NCBI RefSeq assembly: GCF_003596405.1
Contig: NZ_QYUR01000008.1
Coordinates: 620,001 to 684,000, forward strand
Origin: Pseudomonas cavernicola
Lineage (GTDB): Bacteria > Pseudomonadota > Gammaproteobacteria > Pseudomonadales > Pseudomonadaceae
Direction of reading: 5' to 3'
Length of the DNA stretch: 64,000 nt
Each line of letters opens with the position of its first letter. The first letter of the stretch is position 1. The notes under the pieces were generated by a model. It made no database searches. It saw only the letters and a list, made by a program, of their open reading frames with translations, and was not told where the DNA came from. Positions 23,773 to 32,371 of the stretch are shown here, piece by piece. Made by a program: the position numbers and the translations under genes.

Positions 23773-24903
23773 CTAGCGCTGTACCTCAACCACGTCGACA
23801 TCCGGTGCGTCCGGTGCGTCCGGTGCGTCAGGGGCTTCATTGGCTTCCTCCGCAGCCTCTCTCGCAGCATCTGCGACCTCTTCGGCAGCCTCTCTAGCAG
23901 CATCTGCGGCGTCTTCGGCAGCCTCTCTAGCAGCATCTGCGGCGTCTTCGGCAGCCTCTCTGGCTGCATCTGCGGCGTCTTCGGCAGCCTCTCTGGCTGG
24001 ATCTGCCGCAGCTCTGGCAGCGTCTCTGGCTGCATCTGCCGCAGCTCTGGCAGCGTCTCTGGCTGCATCTGCCTCATCTTTGGCAGCGTCCCTGGCTGCG
24101 TCTGCAGCAGCTCTGGCAGCATCTCTGGCTGCATCTGCGCCCTCTACGCCAGCCGCTTTGGCAGCGTCTCTGGCCGCATCTGCGGCAGCTCTGGCAGCGT
24201 CCCTGGCTGCATCCGCAGCGTCTCTAGCAGCATCTCTGGCTGCATCTGCATCAGCTCTGGCAGCGTCCCTGGCTGCATCTGCAGCGTCGTTGTCAGCGTC
24301 GTTGTCAGCATCGTTGTCAGCGTCGTTGTCAGCGTCGTTGTCATGGGCATTGCCTGGGCCTCTGTTCCCAGCGATACCCCCATGGTCAGCGTCGCCGTGT
24401 CCCGGGCCTCCATGACCGTCACCGGCATGGCCCGCTGCACCATGGCCGCCGCCATCGCTACCATGTCCACCACCGCCATGGCCGCCGCTACCGGTACCAC
24501 TGCCACCACTGTGACCGCCTCCGCCGTCACCGCCGTGGCCACCGCCTCCGGAGCCTCCACTGCCGGAGCCGCCGCCACCGGATCCGCCGCTGCCGGAGCC
24601 GCCGCCACCGGAGCCACCGCCACCGGAGCCACCGCCACCTGAGCCGCCACCACCAGAGCCGCCGCCACCGGAGCCGCCGCCACCGGAGCCACCGCCACCG
24701 GAGCCGCCGCCACCGGAGCCACCGCCACCAGAGCCGCCACCACCGGAGCCACCGCCACCGGAGCCACCGCCTCCGCCACCGCCGCTGCCGCCATCTTTGG
24801 CATACACGCTGGAGAAACTACTGACGTAATCGGGCACCAGGACCGTCGATGCCGACAGGACTCCGCCAATTGCCAGAGCCAACAAACATTTCTTGAATAG
24901 CAT
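23773..24903 (-). CDS. Secreted protein with GGGGS repeats and 11-residue Ala-rich helical repeat
   Basis: A 376-aa low-complexity protein with a signal peptide (residues 1 to ~35, LLALAIGGVLSAS). It has four zones. Residues ~37-125 are Gly/Ser, including about eleven consecutive GGGGS units. Residues ~125-185 are Gly/His/Asp. Residues ~186-208 are Asn-Asp-Ala repeats. From ~209 to ~355 an 11-residue repeat of ADAARDAARAA type changes gradually to ADAAREAAEDA. An 11-residue period is typical of LEA-like or right-handed coiled-coil helices. GGAGG precedes the ATG with 6-nt spacing. It resembles a flexible linker joined to a long helical rod. No family is known to me. Confidence 0.7.
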   Translation of the reverse strand: MLFKKCLLALAIGGVLSASTVLVPDYVSSFSSVYAKDGGSGGGGGGGSGGGGSGGGGSGGGGSGGGGSGGGGSGGGGSGGGGSGGGGSGGGGSGGGGSGGGGSGSGGSGGGGSGSGGSGGGGHGGDGGGGHSGGSGTGSGGHGGGGHGSDGGGHGAAGHAGDGHGGPGHGDADHGGIAGNRGPGNAHDNDADNDADNDADNDADNDAADAARDAARADADAARDAARDAADAARDAARAAADAARDAAKAAGVEGADAARDAARAAADAARDAAKDEADAARDAARAAADAARDAARAAADPAREAAEDAADAAREAAEDAADAAREAAEDAADAAREAAEEVADAAREAAEEANEAPDAPDAPDAPDVDVVEVQR

Positions 24904-25171
24904 GATGCACCTCCGCTTGGAGTTGCGTAGTCATTTCCGTATCGAACGCAATAACCAGTGAATTCCCCGCCGCTCATTGGAGCGGCCGGCCAACCGGCGC
25001 GGCCATCTATCTGCAGCATGAACAAGCAACTGCGGTTTCCGCACGATCCTTCAGAGCCAGTTATCATCGTTGCGTGGGAAATTTTCCCACATCTTTAGAT
25101 TAGTGCTATCAGCCCGAGTGTCAACGACCGAATATCAGGACTCGCCGTGAAGGCGATTGACCTTGCGCCGG

Positions 25172-25560
25172 TCAAATCGCGAGCACATCTACCCCTTTTG
25201 GCATTTTCGGCATCAACCACAGGGCCATTCGCCGTAAATTCTGGGCAGTGGCTGCCAGTAGAAATTCATCTTGTGCACCACTCAGCCCTCGGAGCCGAAG
25301 ACGATCCAGGCGCAGGATGCGCTTGAGATGGGCGAACAGCATTTCCACCTTCTTTCGATCTTTACGTGACTGGAGATACTGCGGCGTGGTGGCGATCTGG
25401 CGAGCAACGTCGCGCGCTGCTTCATTGAGGTGGCGGGTGATTTTTCTGGTCGGCGTATTCGGGCAGCAACGGGCTTTGAGTTCGCAGCCCATGCAGTCGT
25501 ATAACCACCGACTTTCACTGCGGGCTAAGGGACAGCTGACCCAGCATCTCGCCTTTCCTG
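25172..25560 (-). mobile_element. IS1182 family transposase, C-terminal fragment
   Basis: The last ~110 codons read CELKARCCPNTPTRKITRHL, then SRKDRKKVEMLFAHLKRILR and AAQNL-type helices, which is the C-terminal DDE region of an IS1182-family transposase with its conserved final Glu (VEMLF). The N-terminal part is missing; a central IS1182 fragment exists far away at 57325-57513. The fragment abuts IS3-type sequence and shares a chance reading frame with it. Confidence 0.75.
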
Positions 25561-26006
25561 GCAAGCCCTCCCCTTTTCCAACAGCTCCAGCTAGCCCGTT
25601 CTGCAACGGGTCGTGGACGAAGTCCATGCTCCATGACTGGTTGGCACGGTTTGGGGCCGGTGCAGGCCCGCGATGCAGGCTCATGCGACTGATCTGGAAA
25701 CGCTCCTGAATCCACTGGGCCAGCTTGCGGCGGCGAGCCGCCCTTAGATCTTTTTTTTGATCACTTCCCAGAGGAGCCGATCCAGGGTCAGGTCGGCAAC
25801 CAGTTGCTTGAGCCGCGTATTTTCGTCCCTGAGCTGGCGCAGCTCTCGGAGCTCCGGCACACCGAGGTTGCTGTACTTCTTCTTCCACACATAGAACGTG
25901 GCCTCGGCGACCCGAGTTGCTGGCAGACCTCCGCCACCGGCATGCCGGCCTCGGCTTGGCGCAAGGCAAAGGTGATCTGCTCTTCAGTGAATCTCGACTT
26001 TCTCAT
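25561..26006 (-). mobile_element. IS3 family (IS407-like) orfA/orfB remnants
   Basis: From the ATG at 26006 the frame MRKSRFTEEQITFALRQAEA is the start of an IS407-group orfA. A one-base deletion after VCQQLG breaks it, but TFYVWKKKYSNLGVPELREL can be read in the next frame. Farther on, orfB-type sequence (LAQWIQERFQIS, NQSWSMDFVHD) is present without an intact frame and ends at the IS1182 junction. The element is dead. Confidence 0.75.
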
Positions 26007-26059
26007 CACTGCTCTCCTGCTGGGAAAGCAGCCAACGCCGCGACCGCACTCTACTCATG

Positions 26060-26087
26060 CGCTGTGCTGGAATTTCGGGACAACGTC
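26060..26087 (+). repeat. 28-bp direct repeat, right copy
   Basis: Identical to 18791-18818. It lies upstream of the IS3-type orfA, where a terminal repeat would be expected. The two copies frame the 7.2-kb module. Confidence 0.7.
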
Positions 26088-26430
26088 GGCTCGTCGGAAT
26101 AATTTGTCTGCTTTCTTGCATGCGGGGGGGTCGCCTGCTTAACTCTGAACCCCAGGTCAACTAGTGACCATTTGGTCACAACGACCATCTAAGCGCGCTC
26201 GCGCTGTTGTTGTTTGTCTGTGCTGCCTGGTTGAATCGGGGAAATCCCATGCTTTGACGCACGAAATTCACCCGAACAACCTCCGTAACAAATTGAAAGT
26301 AAATAAGTTATTAATTTATTCGCCTGGCACTCGACTGTCAGGTGCAGGCGTTCTGCTGTCAGTCATATAGCCCTGCGAACAGCCGCTCACGCTGTCCGCT
26401 TAGCCCAACTTGTGCCAGGAGGATAACGAC
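26088..26430. other. Leader region upstream of phaG
   Basis: About 340 bp without a gene. The part near 26285-26325 is distinctly AT-rich (AAATAAGTTATTAATTTATT) and is the likely promoter zone for phaG. No specific operator was recognised. Confidence 0.4.
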
Positions 26431-27321
26431 ATGAAGCCGGAAACTGCCATCGTCGAAATTTTCAGGAAGTACAAGGTTTATACCGAGCGCTATCTCAACG
26501 ACGCCGCCGACAAGACCATCATTCTGGTCAACGGCTCGCTCGCAACCACCGCATCCTTCGCCCAAACGGTGCGTTACTTGCAGCCGCGGTTCAATGTGAT
26601 TCTCTACGACCAGCCCTACGCCGGCCAGTCGCGACCGCACAACCGTCACGACCAGCCGATCCGCAAGGAAGACGAGGCAGAGATACTGCTGGAATTGATC
26701 GAACACTTCTGCGCCGACCATGTGCTGTCCTTCTCCTGGGGCGGCGCGGCCACCCTGCTGGCGCTGGCCCAGCGCCCGCGACGGATCGAGAAGGCGGTGA
26801 TCAATTCATTCGCAGCGCGGATCAATGAGCCGATGCGCGACTATCTGGAGAGCGGCCTGAACTTTCTCCAGGCCTGCGACCGCTGCAACGTCGGCTGCTT
26901 GGTCAACAACACCATCGGCAAACACCTGCCGTCGCTATTCAAGCGCTTCAACTACCGCCATGTCAGCAGCCTGGCCGAGCACGAATACATGCAGCTGCAC
27001 TTTCATATCCGCGAGGTGCTGACGCAGGATACCCAGTGCTACGTCGCCTGCGCCGAGGCCATAGATATCCCGCTGCTGTTCGTCAACGGCGAGTGGGACG
27101 AGTACACCACGGCGAGAGACGCCCGCCTTTTCGCCGACCATGTCCGTCGGTGCCAGTTCCGCACCATCAAGAACGCCGGGCACTTCCTCGATATGGAACA
27201 CAAGGCGGCTTGGCACGACACCCAGCAGGCCTTACTCGGCTTTCTGCAGCCGGTTTCCAGACTGGCCAAGCCGAAGCACGCGCGGCTCTGGACAGCCGAC
27301 ACCGCTGCGCAGACCGCATAG
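26431..27321 (+). CDS. phaG: (R)-3-hydroxyacyl-ACP thioesterase/transacylase PhaG
   Basis: A 296-aa alpha/beta-hydrolase of the PhaG/RhlA family, which diverts (R)-3-hydroxyacyl-ACP from fatty acid synthesis to PHA precursors. Typical segments are NGSLATTASFAQTVRYLQP, YDQPYAGQSRPHNR, the nucleophile elbow SFSWGGA, NTIGKHLPSLFKRFNYRHVS and the catalytic His in NAGHFLDME. The near match along its length to Pseudomonas PhaG favours that over RhlA or HaaA. The ATG at 26431 follows AGGAGG. In most pseudomonads phaG stands alone; here it directly precedes phaC2 with a 150-bp gap. Confidence 0.9.
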   Translation: MKPETAIVEIFRKYKVYTERYLNDAADKTIILVNGSLATTASFAQTVRYLQPRFNVILYDQPYAGQSRPHNRHDQPIRKEDEAEILLELIEHFCADHVLSFSWGGAATLLALAQRPRRIEKAVINSFAARINEPMRDYLESGLNFLQACDRCNVGCLVNNTIGKHLPSLFKRFNYRHVSSLAEHEYMQLHFHIREVLTQDTQCYVACAEAIDIPLLFVNGEWDEYTTARDARLFADHVRRCQFRTIKNAGHFLDMEHKAAWHDTQQALLGFLQPVSRLAKPKHARLWTADTAAQTA

Positions 27322-27471
27322 TCACAGCGCGGCGCATAGCCACTTGTCCCATCAGAGAGGGCGTGTCTCTGGGTTGATTCTTGGCGCGGCAGTTTGGATT
27401 CATCTCCAACGCGCCTTGGTGCAAGCCCTTTCTGTTTGGCTCTATGACGGTATGACGACGGAGTGTGCTCC

Positions 27472-29157
27472 ATGCGAGAGAAACCAGCGGCGGGCTCTTT
27501 GCCCGTACCCTCGTCTTTTATGACTGCCGAACAAAGCGCCATGGTCGGCCTGCGCGGCCGCAATCTGTTCTCCGCGCTGCGCACCCTGGCCCTGCAGGGC
27601 CTGCGCCAGCCAATCCACAGCACCCGCCATGCTCTGGCCCTCGGCGGCCAACTGGGGCGTGTGCTGCTTGGCGACACACCGCACAAGCCCAATCCCCAGG
27701 ACACGCGCTTCAGCGATCCGTCCTGGCACCTCAACCCCTTCTACCGCCGCGGCCTGCAGGCCTACCTGGCCTGGCAGCAGCAGCTGAACGCTTGGGTCGA
27801 CGAGAGCAACCTGGCGGCCGACGACCAAGCCCGCGCGCGCTTCATCTTGGCCCTGCTCGGCGATGCGCTGTCACCGTCCAACCACCCGCTCAACCCGCTG
27901 GCGATCAAAGAGCTGCTCAACACCGGCGGCGCCAGCCTGTTCAAGGGCATCGGCCACCTGCTCGACGACCTGCTGCACAACGGCGGCATGCCCAGCCAGG
28001 TGAGCAAACAGGCCTTCGAAGTAGGCCGGAATATCGCCACCACCCCCGGTGCCGTGGTGTTTCGCAACGAGCTGCTGGAGTTGATCCAGTACCAGCCGAT
28101 GAGCGAAAAGCAGTACGCCCGCCCGCTGCTGATCGTGCCGCCGCAGATCAACAAGTACTACATCTTCGACCTCAGCGCGGAGAAGAGCTTCGTCCAGTAC
28201 GCGCTGAAGAACGGCTTACAGGTGTTTATCCTCAGTTGGCGCAACCCGGACGCCCGCCACCGCGAGTGGGGCCTATCGAGTTATGTCCAGGCCCTCGAAG
28301 AAGCCCTCGACGTGACTCGCGCCATCAGCGGCAGCAAGGAGGTCCATCTGATGGGCGCCTGCGCCGGCGGCCTGACCATCGCCGCCCTGCAAGGCCACCT
28401 GCAGGCCAAACGGCAGCTGCGCAAAGTCGCCAGCGCCACCTACCAGGTCAGCCTGCTGGATAGTCAAGTCGACAGCCCAGCCATGTTGTTTGCCGATGAG
28501 CAAACCCTGGAAGCCGCCAAGCGCCGCTCCTATCAGCAAGGCGTGCTGGATGGCCGCGACATGGCCAAGGTCTTCGCCTGGATGCGCCCGAATGACCTGA
28601 TCTGGAACTATTGGGTCAACAACTACCTGCTCGGCAAGCAACCCCCGGCCTTCGACATCCTCTACTGGAACAACGACAACACCCGCCTGCCGGCCGCCCT
28701 GCATGGCGATCTGCTGGACTTCATCAAGCTCAATCCACTGAGCCACGCCGGCGGCCTGGAAGTCTGCGGCACGCCGATCGACCTGCAGAAAGTCACGGTC
28801 GACAGCTTCAGCATCGCCGGCATCAACGACCACATCACCCCCTGGAGCACGGTCTACCGTTCGACCCTGCTGCTCGGCGGCGAGCGGCGCTTCCTGCTGT
28901 CCAACAGCGGGCATATCCAGAGCATCCTCAATCCGCCGGGCAACCCCAAGGCCAACTACCTGGAGAATGGCAAACTGTCGTCCGACCCGCGTGCCTGGTA
29001 TTTCGACGCGCAGAAGCACGATGGCAGCTGGTGGCCAGAGTGGCTGGGATGGATTCAGGCGCGTTCTGGTGAGCAGCGCGCAGCCCTGCTGGCGCTGGGC
29101 AACCAGAGCCACCCGCCGATGGAGGCCGCGCCCGGCACCTATGTGCATGCGCGCTAA
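27472..29157 (+). CDS. phaC2: Class II poly(3-hydroxyalkanoate) synthase PhaC2
   Basis: A 561-aa medium-chain-length PHA synthase that polymerises (R)-3-hydroxyacyl-CoA at the granule surface. The MREKPA N-terminus and the sequence throughout point to PhaC2 rather than PhaC1. The modified lipase box is GACAGG with catalytic Cys. Asp is in AGINDHITPW and His in SNSGHIQSILNPPG. The start was taken at MREKPA; an in-frame GTG lies 9 bp upstream. Normally it follows phaC1-phaZ; both are missing here, and phaG occupies the upstream position. The downstream phaD is truncated. Confidence 0.95.
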   Translation: MREKPAAGSLPVPSSFMTAEQSAMVGLRGRNLFSALRTLALQGLRQPIHSTRHALALGGQLGRVLLGDTPHKPNPQDTRFSDPSWHLNPFYRRGLQAYLAWQQQLNAWVDESNLAADDQARARFILALLGDALSPSNHPLNPLAIKELLNTGGASLFKGIGHLLDDLLHNGGMPSQVSKQAFEVGRNIATTPGAVVFRNELLELIQYQPMSEKQYARPLLIVPPQINKYYIFDLSAEKSFVQYALKNGLQVFILSWRNPDARHREWGLSSYVQALEEALDVTRAISGSKEVHLMGACAGGLTIAALQGHLQAKRQLRKVASATYQVSLLDSQVDSPAMLFADEQTLEAAKRRSYQQGVLDGRDMAKVFAWMRPNDLIWNYWVNNYLLGKQPPAFDILYWNNDNTRLPAALHGDLLDFIKLNPLSHAGGLEVCGTPIDLQKVTVDSFSIAGINDHITPWSTVYRSTLLLGGERRFLLSNSGHIQSILNPPGNPKANYLENGKLSSDPRAWYFDAQKHDGSWWPEWLGWIQARSGEQRAALLALGNQSHPPMEAAPGTYVHAR

Positions 29158-29243
29158 ACCTTGACTTAAACCTTGAGAGCACTGGCCGGAGACCGCCCGG
29201 CCAGTTACCGCCCGCCTTCCGGCGGCCAGCAGAAGAAGACTGG

Positions 29244-29384
29244 ATGAAAACCCGCGACCGCATCCTCGAATGTGCCCTCACCCTGTTCAATCAGCAGGGC
29301 GAACCGAACGTTTCCACCCTGGAGATCGCCAATGAACTGGAGATCAGCCGTCCCTCTCTCCTGGAGAACCCGCATGATCGATAA
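29244..29384 (+). pseudogene. phaD: Truncated phaD (TetR-type regulator)
   Basis: The frame starts MKTRDRILECALTLFNQQGE and proceeds to EIANELEIS, the DNA-binding N-terminus of PhaD. After 35 residues it runs into the leader of another gene and stops at codon 47. The effector and PHA-granule part of PhaD (~170 residues) is lost. The junction lies near 29349. Confidence 0.85.
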
Positions 29385-29487
29385 CCGTACCGCTCCCTAC
29401 GCCGCCCTGGCGCTGCGACTGGCACTAGGCGCCATGTTCCTTGCCCATGGTTTGACCAAATTGTTCGGTCCAGACCTGATTGGTTGA
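29374..29487 (+). pseudogene. Truncated DoxX family membrane protein
   Basis: MIDNRTAPYAALALRLALGA and MFLAHGLTKLFG are the first helix and loop of a DoxX-type protein (normally ~130 aa). The frame ends after 37 codons, next to the pgi terminator region. It keeps its own binding site (GGAG), which came along with the deletion that fused it to phaD. Confidence 0.7.
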
Positions 29488-29547
29488 CACCAGCTTCAAG
29501 TGCAATCTTTGCTCGTCACGATCGGCCTTAACTCCGCCCCTGGCAAT

Positions 29548-31254
29548 TCACCCCCGATGCCGACTGCGGAAGAAGTCGATTAGACCCTGGGTCGAGGCAT
29601 CTTCGGCTTGTGACTCTTCGCTGCCAACCAAGCGCGAGTAGACGCCCTTACCCAATTCCTTGCCCAGCTCCACTCCCCACTGGTCGAAGGCGTTGATGCC
29701 CCAGAGAATGCTTTGCACGTAGACCTTGTGCTCGTACATGGCGATCAGTGCACCCAGGCGATGGGCGCTGACGCGCTCCACCACAAGGGTGTTGCTCGGC
29801 CGGTTGCCGGGGATCACCTTGTGCGGCGCCAGGCGCTGTACTTCATCTTCCGGCAAACCCTTGGCACGCAGCTCGGCCTCGGCTTCCTCGCGGGACTTGC
29901 CAAGCATCAGCGCCTGGCTCTGCGACAGGCAGTTGGCGTAGAGCCACTGATGGTGGTCGGCCACCGGGTTGTAGCTGCTCACCGGGACGATGAAATCCGC
30001 GGGGATCAGGTGGGTGCCCTGGTGCAGCAGCTGGTGATAGGCGTGCTGGCCGTTGCAGCCGACACCGCCCCAGATCACCGGGCCAGTCCCGGCAGAGACC
30101 GGCGTGCCGTCCTGGCGCACGCTCTTGCCGTTGGACTCCATGTCCAGCTGTTGCAAGTGGTCGGTGATGTTTCGCAGGTAGTAGTCGTAGGGCAGGATGG
30201 CGTGGCTGCGGGCACCCCAGAAGTCGCCATACCAGACCCCCAGCAGGCCCAGCAGCACCGGAATGTTGCGCTCGAAGGGGGCCGTCTGGAAATGCTGGTC
30301 CATGCTGTAGGCGCCGGACAACAGCTCCTTGAAGTTGGCGATGCCGACGGCCATGGCGATCGGCAGGCCGATCGCCGACCACAGCGAGTAGCGCCCGCCG
30401 ACCCAGTCCCACATCGGGAAGATGTTCTCTTCACGGATGCCGAAGGCGACAGCCGCTTGCGTGTTGCTGGAAACGGCGATGAAGTGCCGGTACAGCTCTT
30501 CTTCGCTGCCGCCTTGGGCCAGGTACCAGGCGCGTGCTGCCTGGGCGTTCTTCAGGGTTTCCAGGGTGCTGAAGGTCTTCGAGGAGACGATGAACAGCGT
30601 GGTTTCCGCGTTCAGCCGACAGGCCAGTTCACGGAATTCGCTGCCGTCGATATTCGCCAGGTAGTGGCAGCGGACACCCTTCTGAGCAAACGGCAATAGG
30701 GCCTCGGAGACCAATTGCGGACCGAGGAAAGAGCCGCCGATGCCGATGTTCACCACGTCGGTGATCGGCTTCTCGGTGTAACCGCGCCACAAGCCGTTGT
30801 GCACGTAGCCGACCAGTTCGGTCATCTGCTGCAGCACGCGATGGACTTCCGGCATCACATCCTTGCCGTCGACCAGCACCTTGTCCGCAATCGGCCGGCG
30901 CAGCGCGGTGTGCAGCACCGGGCGGCGCTCGGAGGCGTTGATCTCCTCGCCGCGGAACATGGCGGCGATAGCGTCGTTGAGCTGGGCTTCCTCCGCCAGC
31001 TTGACCAGCAGGTCGAGGGTGTCCTCACGGATCAAGTTCTTCGAGAAGTCGAGGAACAGGCCGCAGGCGCTGAAGGAAAAGCGCTTGAAGCGCTTCGGGT
31101 CTTCGGCGAAGGCCTGACGCATCTTGAAATTTTGCAGCTCCTGGCGATGAGCAGCCAGTGCTTGCCAGCTGTCCAACTGGGTCGCGTTCAGGGGTGTGCG
31201 GTGATGTTGTTTTTGGGTATGCACGGTAATCAAGCCTGGAGAGTTTTCGTTCAT
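29548..31254 (-). CDS. pgi: Glucose-6-phosphate isomerase
   Basis: A 568-aa cytoplasmic enzyme that interconverts glucose-6-phosphate and fructose-6-phosphate. Both PGI signatures are present: [19 protein letters not shown] and, near the C-terminus, [31 protein letters not shown] binds the phosphate. It is about 15 residues longer than usual at the N-terminus, and the ATG at 31254 lacks a good binding site, so a GTG at 31224 is possible. It lies beside the fructose and Entner-Doudoroff genes, where it would feed fructose-derived hexose phosphate back to Zwf. Confidence 0.95.
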   Translation of the reverse strand: MNENSPGLITVHTQKQHHRTPLNATQLDSWQALAAHRQELQNFKMRQAFAEDPKRFKRFSFSACGLFLDFSKNLIREDTLDLLVKLAEEAQLNDAIAAMFRGEEINASERRPVLHTALRRPIADKVLVDGKDVMPEVHRVLQQMTELVGYVHNGLWRGYTEKPITDVVNIGIGGSFLGPQLVSEALLPFAQKGVRCHYLANIDGSEFRELACRLNAETTLFIVSSKTFSTLETLKNAQAARAWYLAQGGSEEELYRHFIAVSSNTQAAVAFGIREENIFPMWDWVGGRYSLWSAIGLPIAMAVGIANFKELLSGAYSMDQHFQTAPFERNIPVLLGLLGVWYGDFWGARSHAILPYDYYLRNITDHLQQLDMESNGKSVRQDGTPVSAGTGPVIWGGVGCNGQHAYHQLLHQGTHLIPADFIVPVSSYNPVADHHQWLYANCLSQSQALMLGKSREEAEAELRAKGLPEDEVQRLAPHKVIPGNRPSNTLVVERVSAHRLGALIAMYEHKVYVQSILWGINAFDQWGVELGKELGKGVYSRLVGSEESQAEDASTQGLIDFFRSRHRG

Positions 31255-31332
31255 GCACGCGCAAATCTGGGACGATCCGCGCGCACGTGGTTGCAGCCTG
31301 GTAGCGATGGCTAGCGGGGAGCAGATGGTTCA

Positions 31333-31478
31333 GTTCATAACGCCAGGGAAGGTCCGTTCCACGGCGCAAACAGGTCAATGCCGCCACTTCCATCGCGAAT
31401 GGCCAACAGGGTGACGATAGTGCTGCGTTCGAGCGGCACGAGAGCGGTTGGGATACATCCGGAAAAGCCTGCCGCGTC
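31333..31478 (-). other. Coding-like remnant after the AroE-like gene
   Basis: Directly after the stop of the AroE-like gene the same frame stays open for 48 codons and reads ALVPLERSTIVTLLAIRDGS then GGIDLFAPWNGPS. It looks like the C-terminus of another protein with no start of its own. I do not recognise it. The rest of the 31255-31478 gap is empty. Confidence 0.3.
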
Positions 31479-32297
31479 TCAGCACCGGGCGAAGACAGCA
31501 GCCCGATCGATCGTTTCGGCGTCGGGCCGTATCCCTGTGTACAACACGAACTGCTCGACCGCCTGTAGGACTATCACTTGCGCGCCGGTTATCACCGGCT
31601 TGCCAAGTTCGCGAGCAAAGCGGATCAGTGGTGTTTCCACCGGGATGGCGACCACATCGAAGAGGCTCCGGGAGCACGCTATGGCGTCTGCTTCAAAGGC
31701 CAGCGTCTCGGCTTCCGGGCCACCCTGCATGCCGATCGGCGTGACATTCACCAGTAGTTCCGGTCGCAGTTCACCTAGTTCCGGCACCCAATCGTAACCA
31801 CAGGCGTCCGCCAGCGCCCTCCCCGCCGCCTCATTGCGGGCCACGATGAATCCGCTGCGAAAACCGCTATCGCGTAAGGCGTAGGCCACCGCCTTGGCCA
31901 TCCCGCCGCTGCCGCGCAGGGCGAAGGTCCAGCATGTGTCGAGACAATGGCTGCGTAGCAGACTGGCGACGGCGATATAGTCGGTGTTGTAGCCCTTCAG
32001 CCGGGCATCGTCTGCGACCATGGTGTTGACCGACTGGATCACCGCTGCCGAAGGGTCAAGCTCATCCAGATACTGGATGCACGTTTCCTTGAACGGCATG
32101 GAAATGGCGCACCCGTGGATACCCAGGGCCCGGATGCCACCGATGGCCGCCGCCAGGTCGCGGGTAGTGAAGGCCTTGTAGACATAGTCCAGACCCAGTG
32201 CCTCGTAGAGGAAGTTGTGAAAACGCGTGCCGAAGTTTCCCGGCCGGCCGGACAGTGACATACAGAGTCGAGTGTCCTTGTTGAGCGCTCTGGGCAT
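31479..32297 (-). CDS. AroE-like shikimate/quinate dehydrogenase family protein
   Basis: A 272-aa protein of the shikimate dehydrogenase family. The substrate-binding region has SLSGRPGNFGTRFHN and MPFKE with the catalytic Lys. GYNTDYIAV carries the catalytic Asp. An atypical Rossmann loop, LRGSGGMAKAVAYALRDSG, binds the cofactor. The SGRPG variant in place of the usual S-x-S-P motif and the NVTPIGMQGG segment place it among the AroE-like paralogues (YdiB/SdhL type) rather than housekeeping AroE. The ATG at 32297 begins the conserved part. The link to neighbouring sugar genes is not obvious. Confidence 0.8.
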   Translation of the reverse strand: MPRALNKDTRLCMSLSGRPGNFGTRFHNFLYEALGLDYVYKAFTTRDLAAAIGGIRALGIHGCAISMPFKETCIQYLDELDPSAAVIQSVNTMVADDARLKGYNTDYIAVASLLRSHCLDTCWTFALRGSGGMAKAVAYALRDSGFRSGFIVARNEAAGRALADACGYDWVPELGELRPELLVNVTPIGMQGGPEAETLAFEADAIACSRSLFDVVAIPVETPLIRFARELGKPVITGAQVIVLQAVEQFVLYTGIRPDAETIDRAAVFARC

Positions 32298-32371
32298 TAA
32301 GTCAACTCTTGTAGTAACGGTCGGACAGCTTGTGCCCAACCCTTGATGTGAGAACCGACGTCAACAGCCAG

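Noticed and set aside
23491-24642. A 383-codon plus-strand frame opposite the Gly/Ser-rich gene
   Set aside because: It is a mirror of the repeats (CRCVR and ICGVFGSLS units) with no start signal. The minus-strand frame has a signal peptide and a strong binding site.
24540-24790. The GGGGS run as an assembly artefact
   Set aside because: The codons vary between units, and the frame stays open on both sides with a signal peptide and a normal stop. The exact repeat number could still be wrong.
25172-25969. A 265-codon frame as one gene
   Set aside because: Its two halves belong to different insertion sequences (IS3 type and IS1182) and only share a frame by chance.
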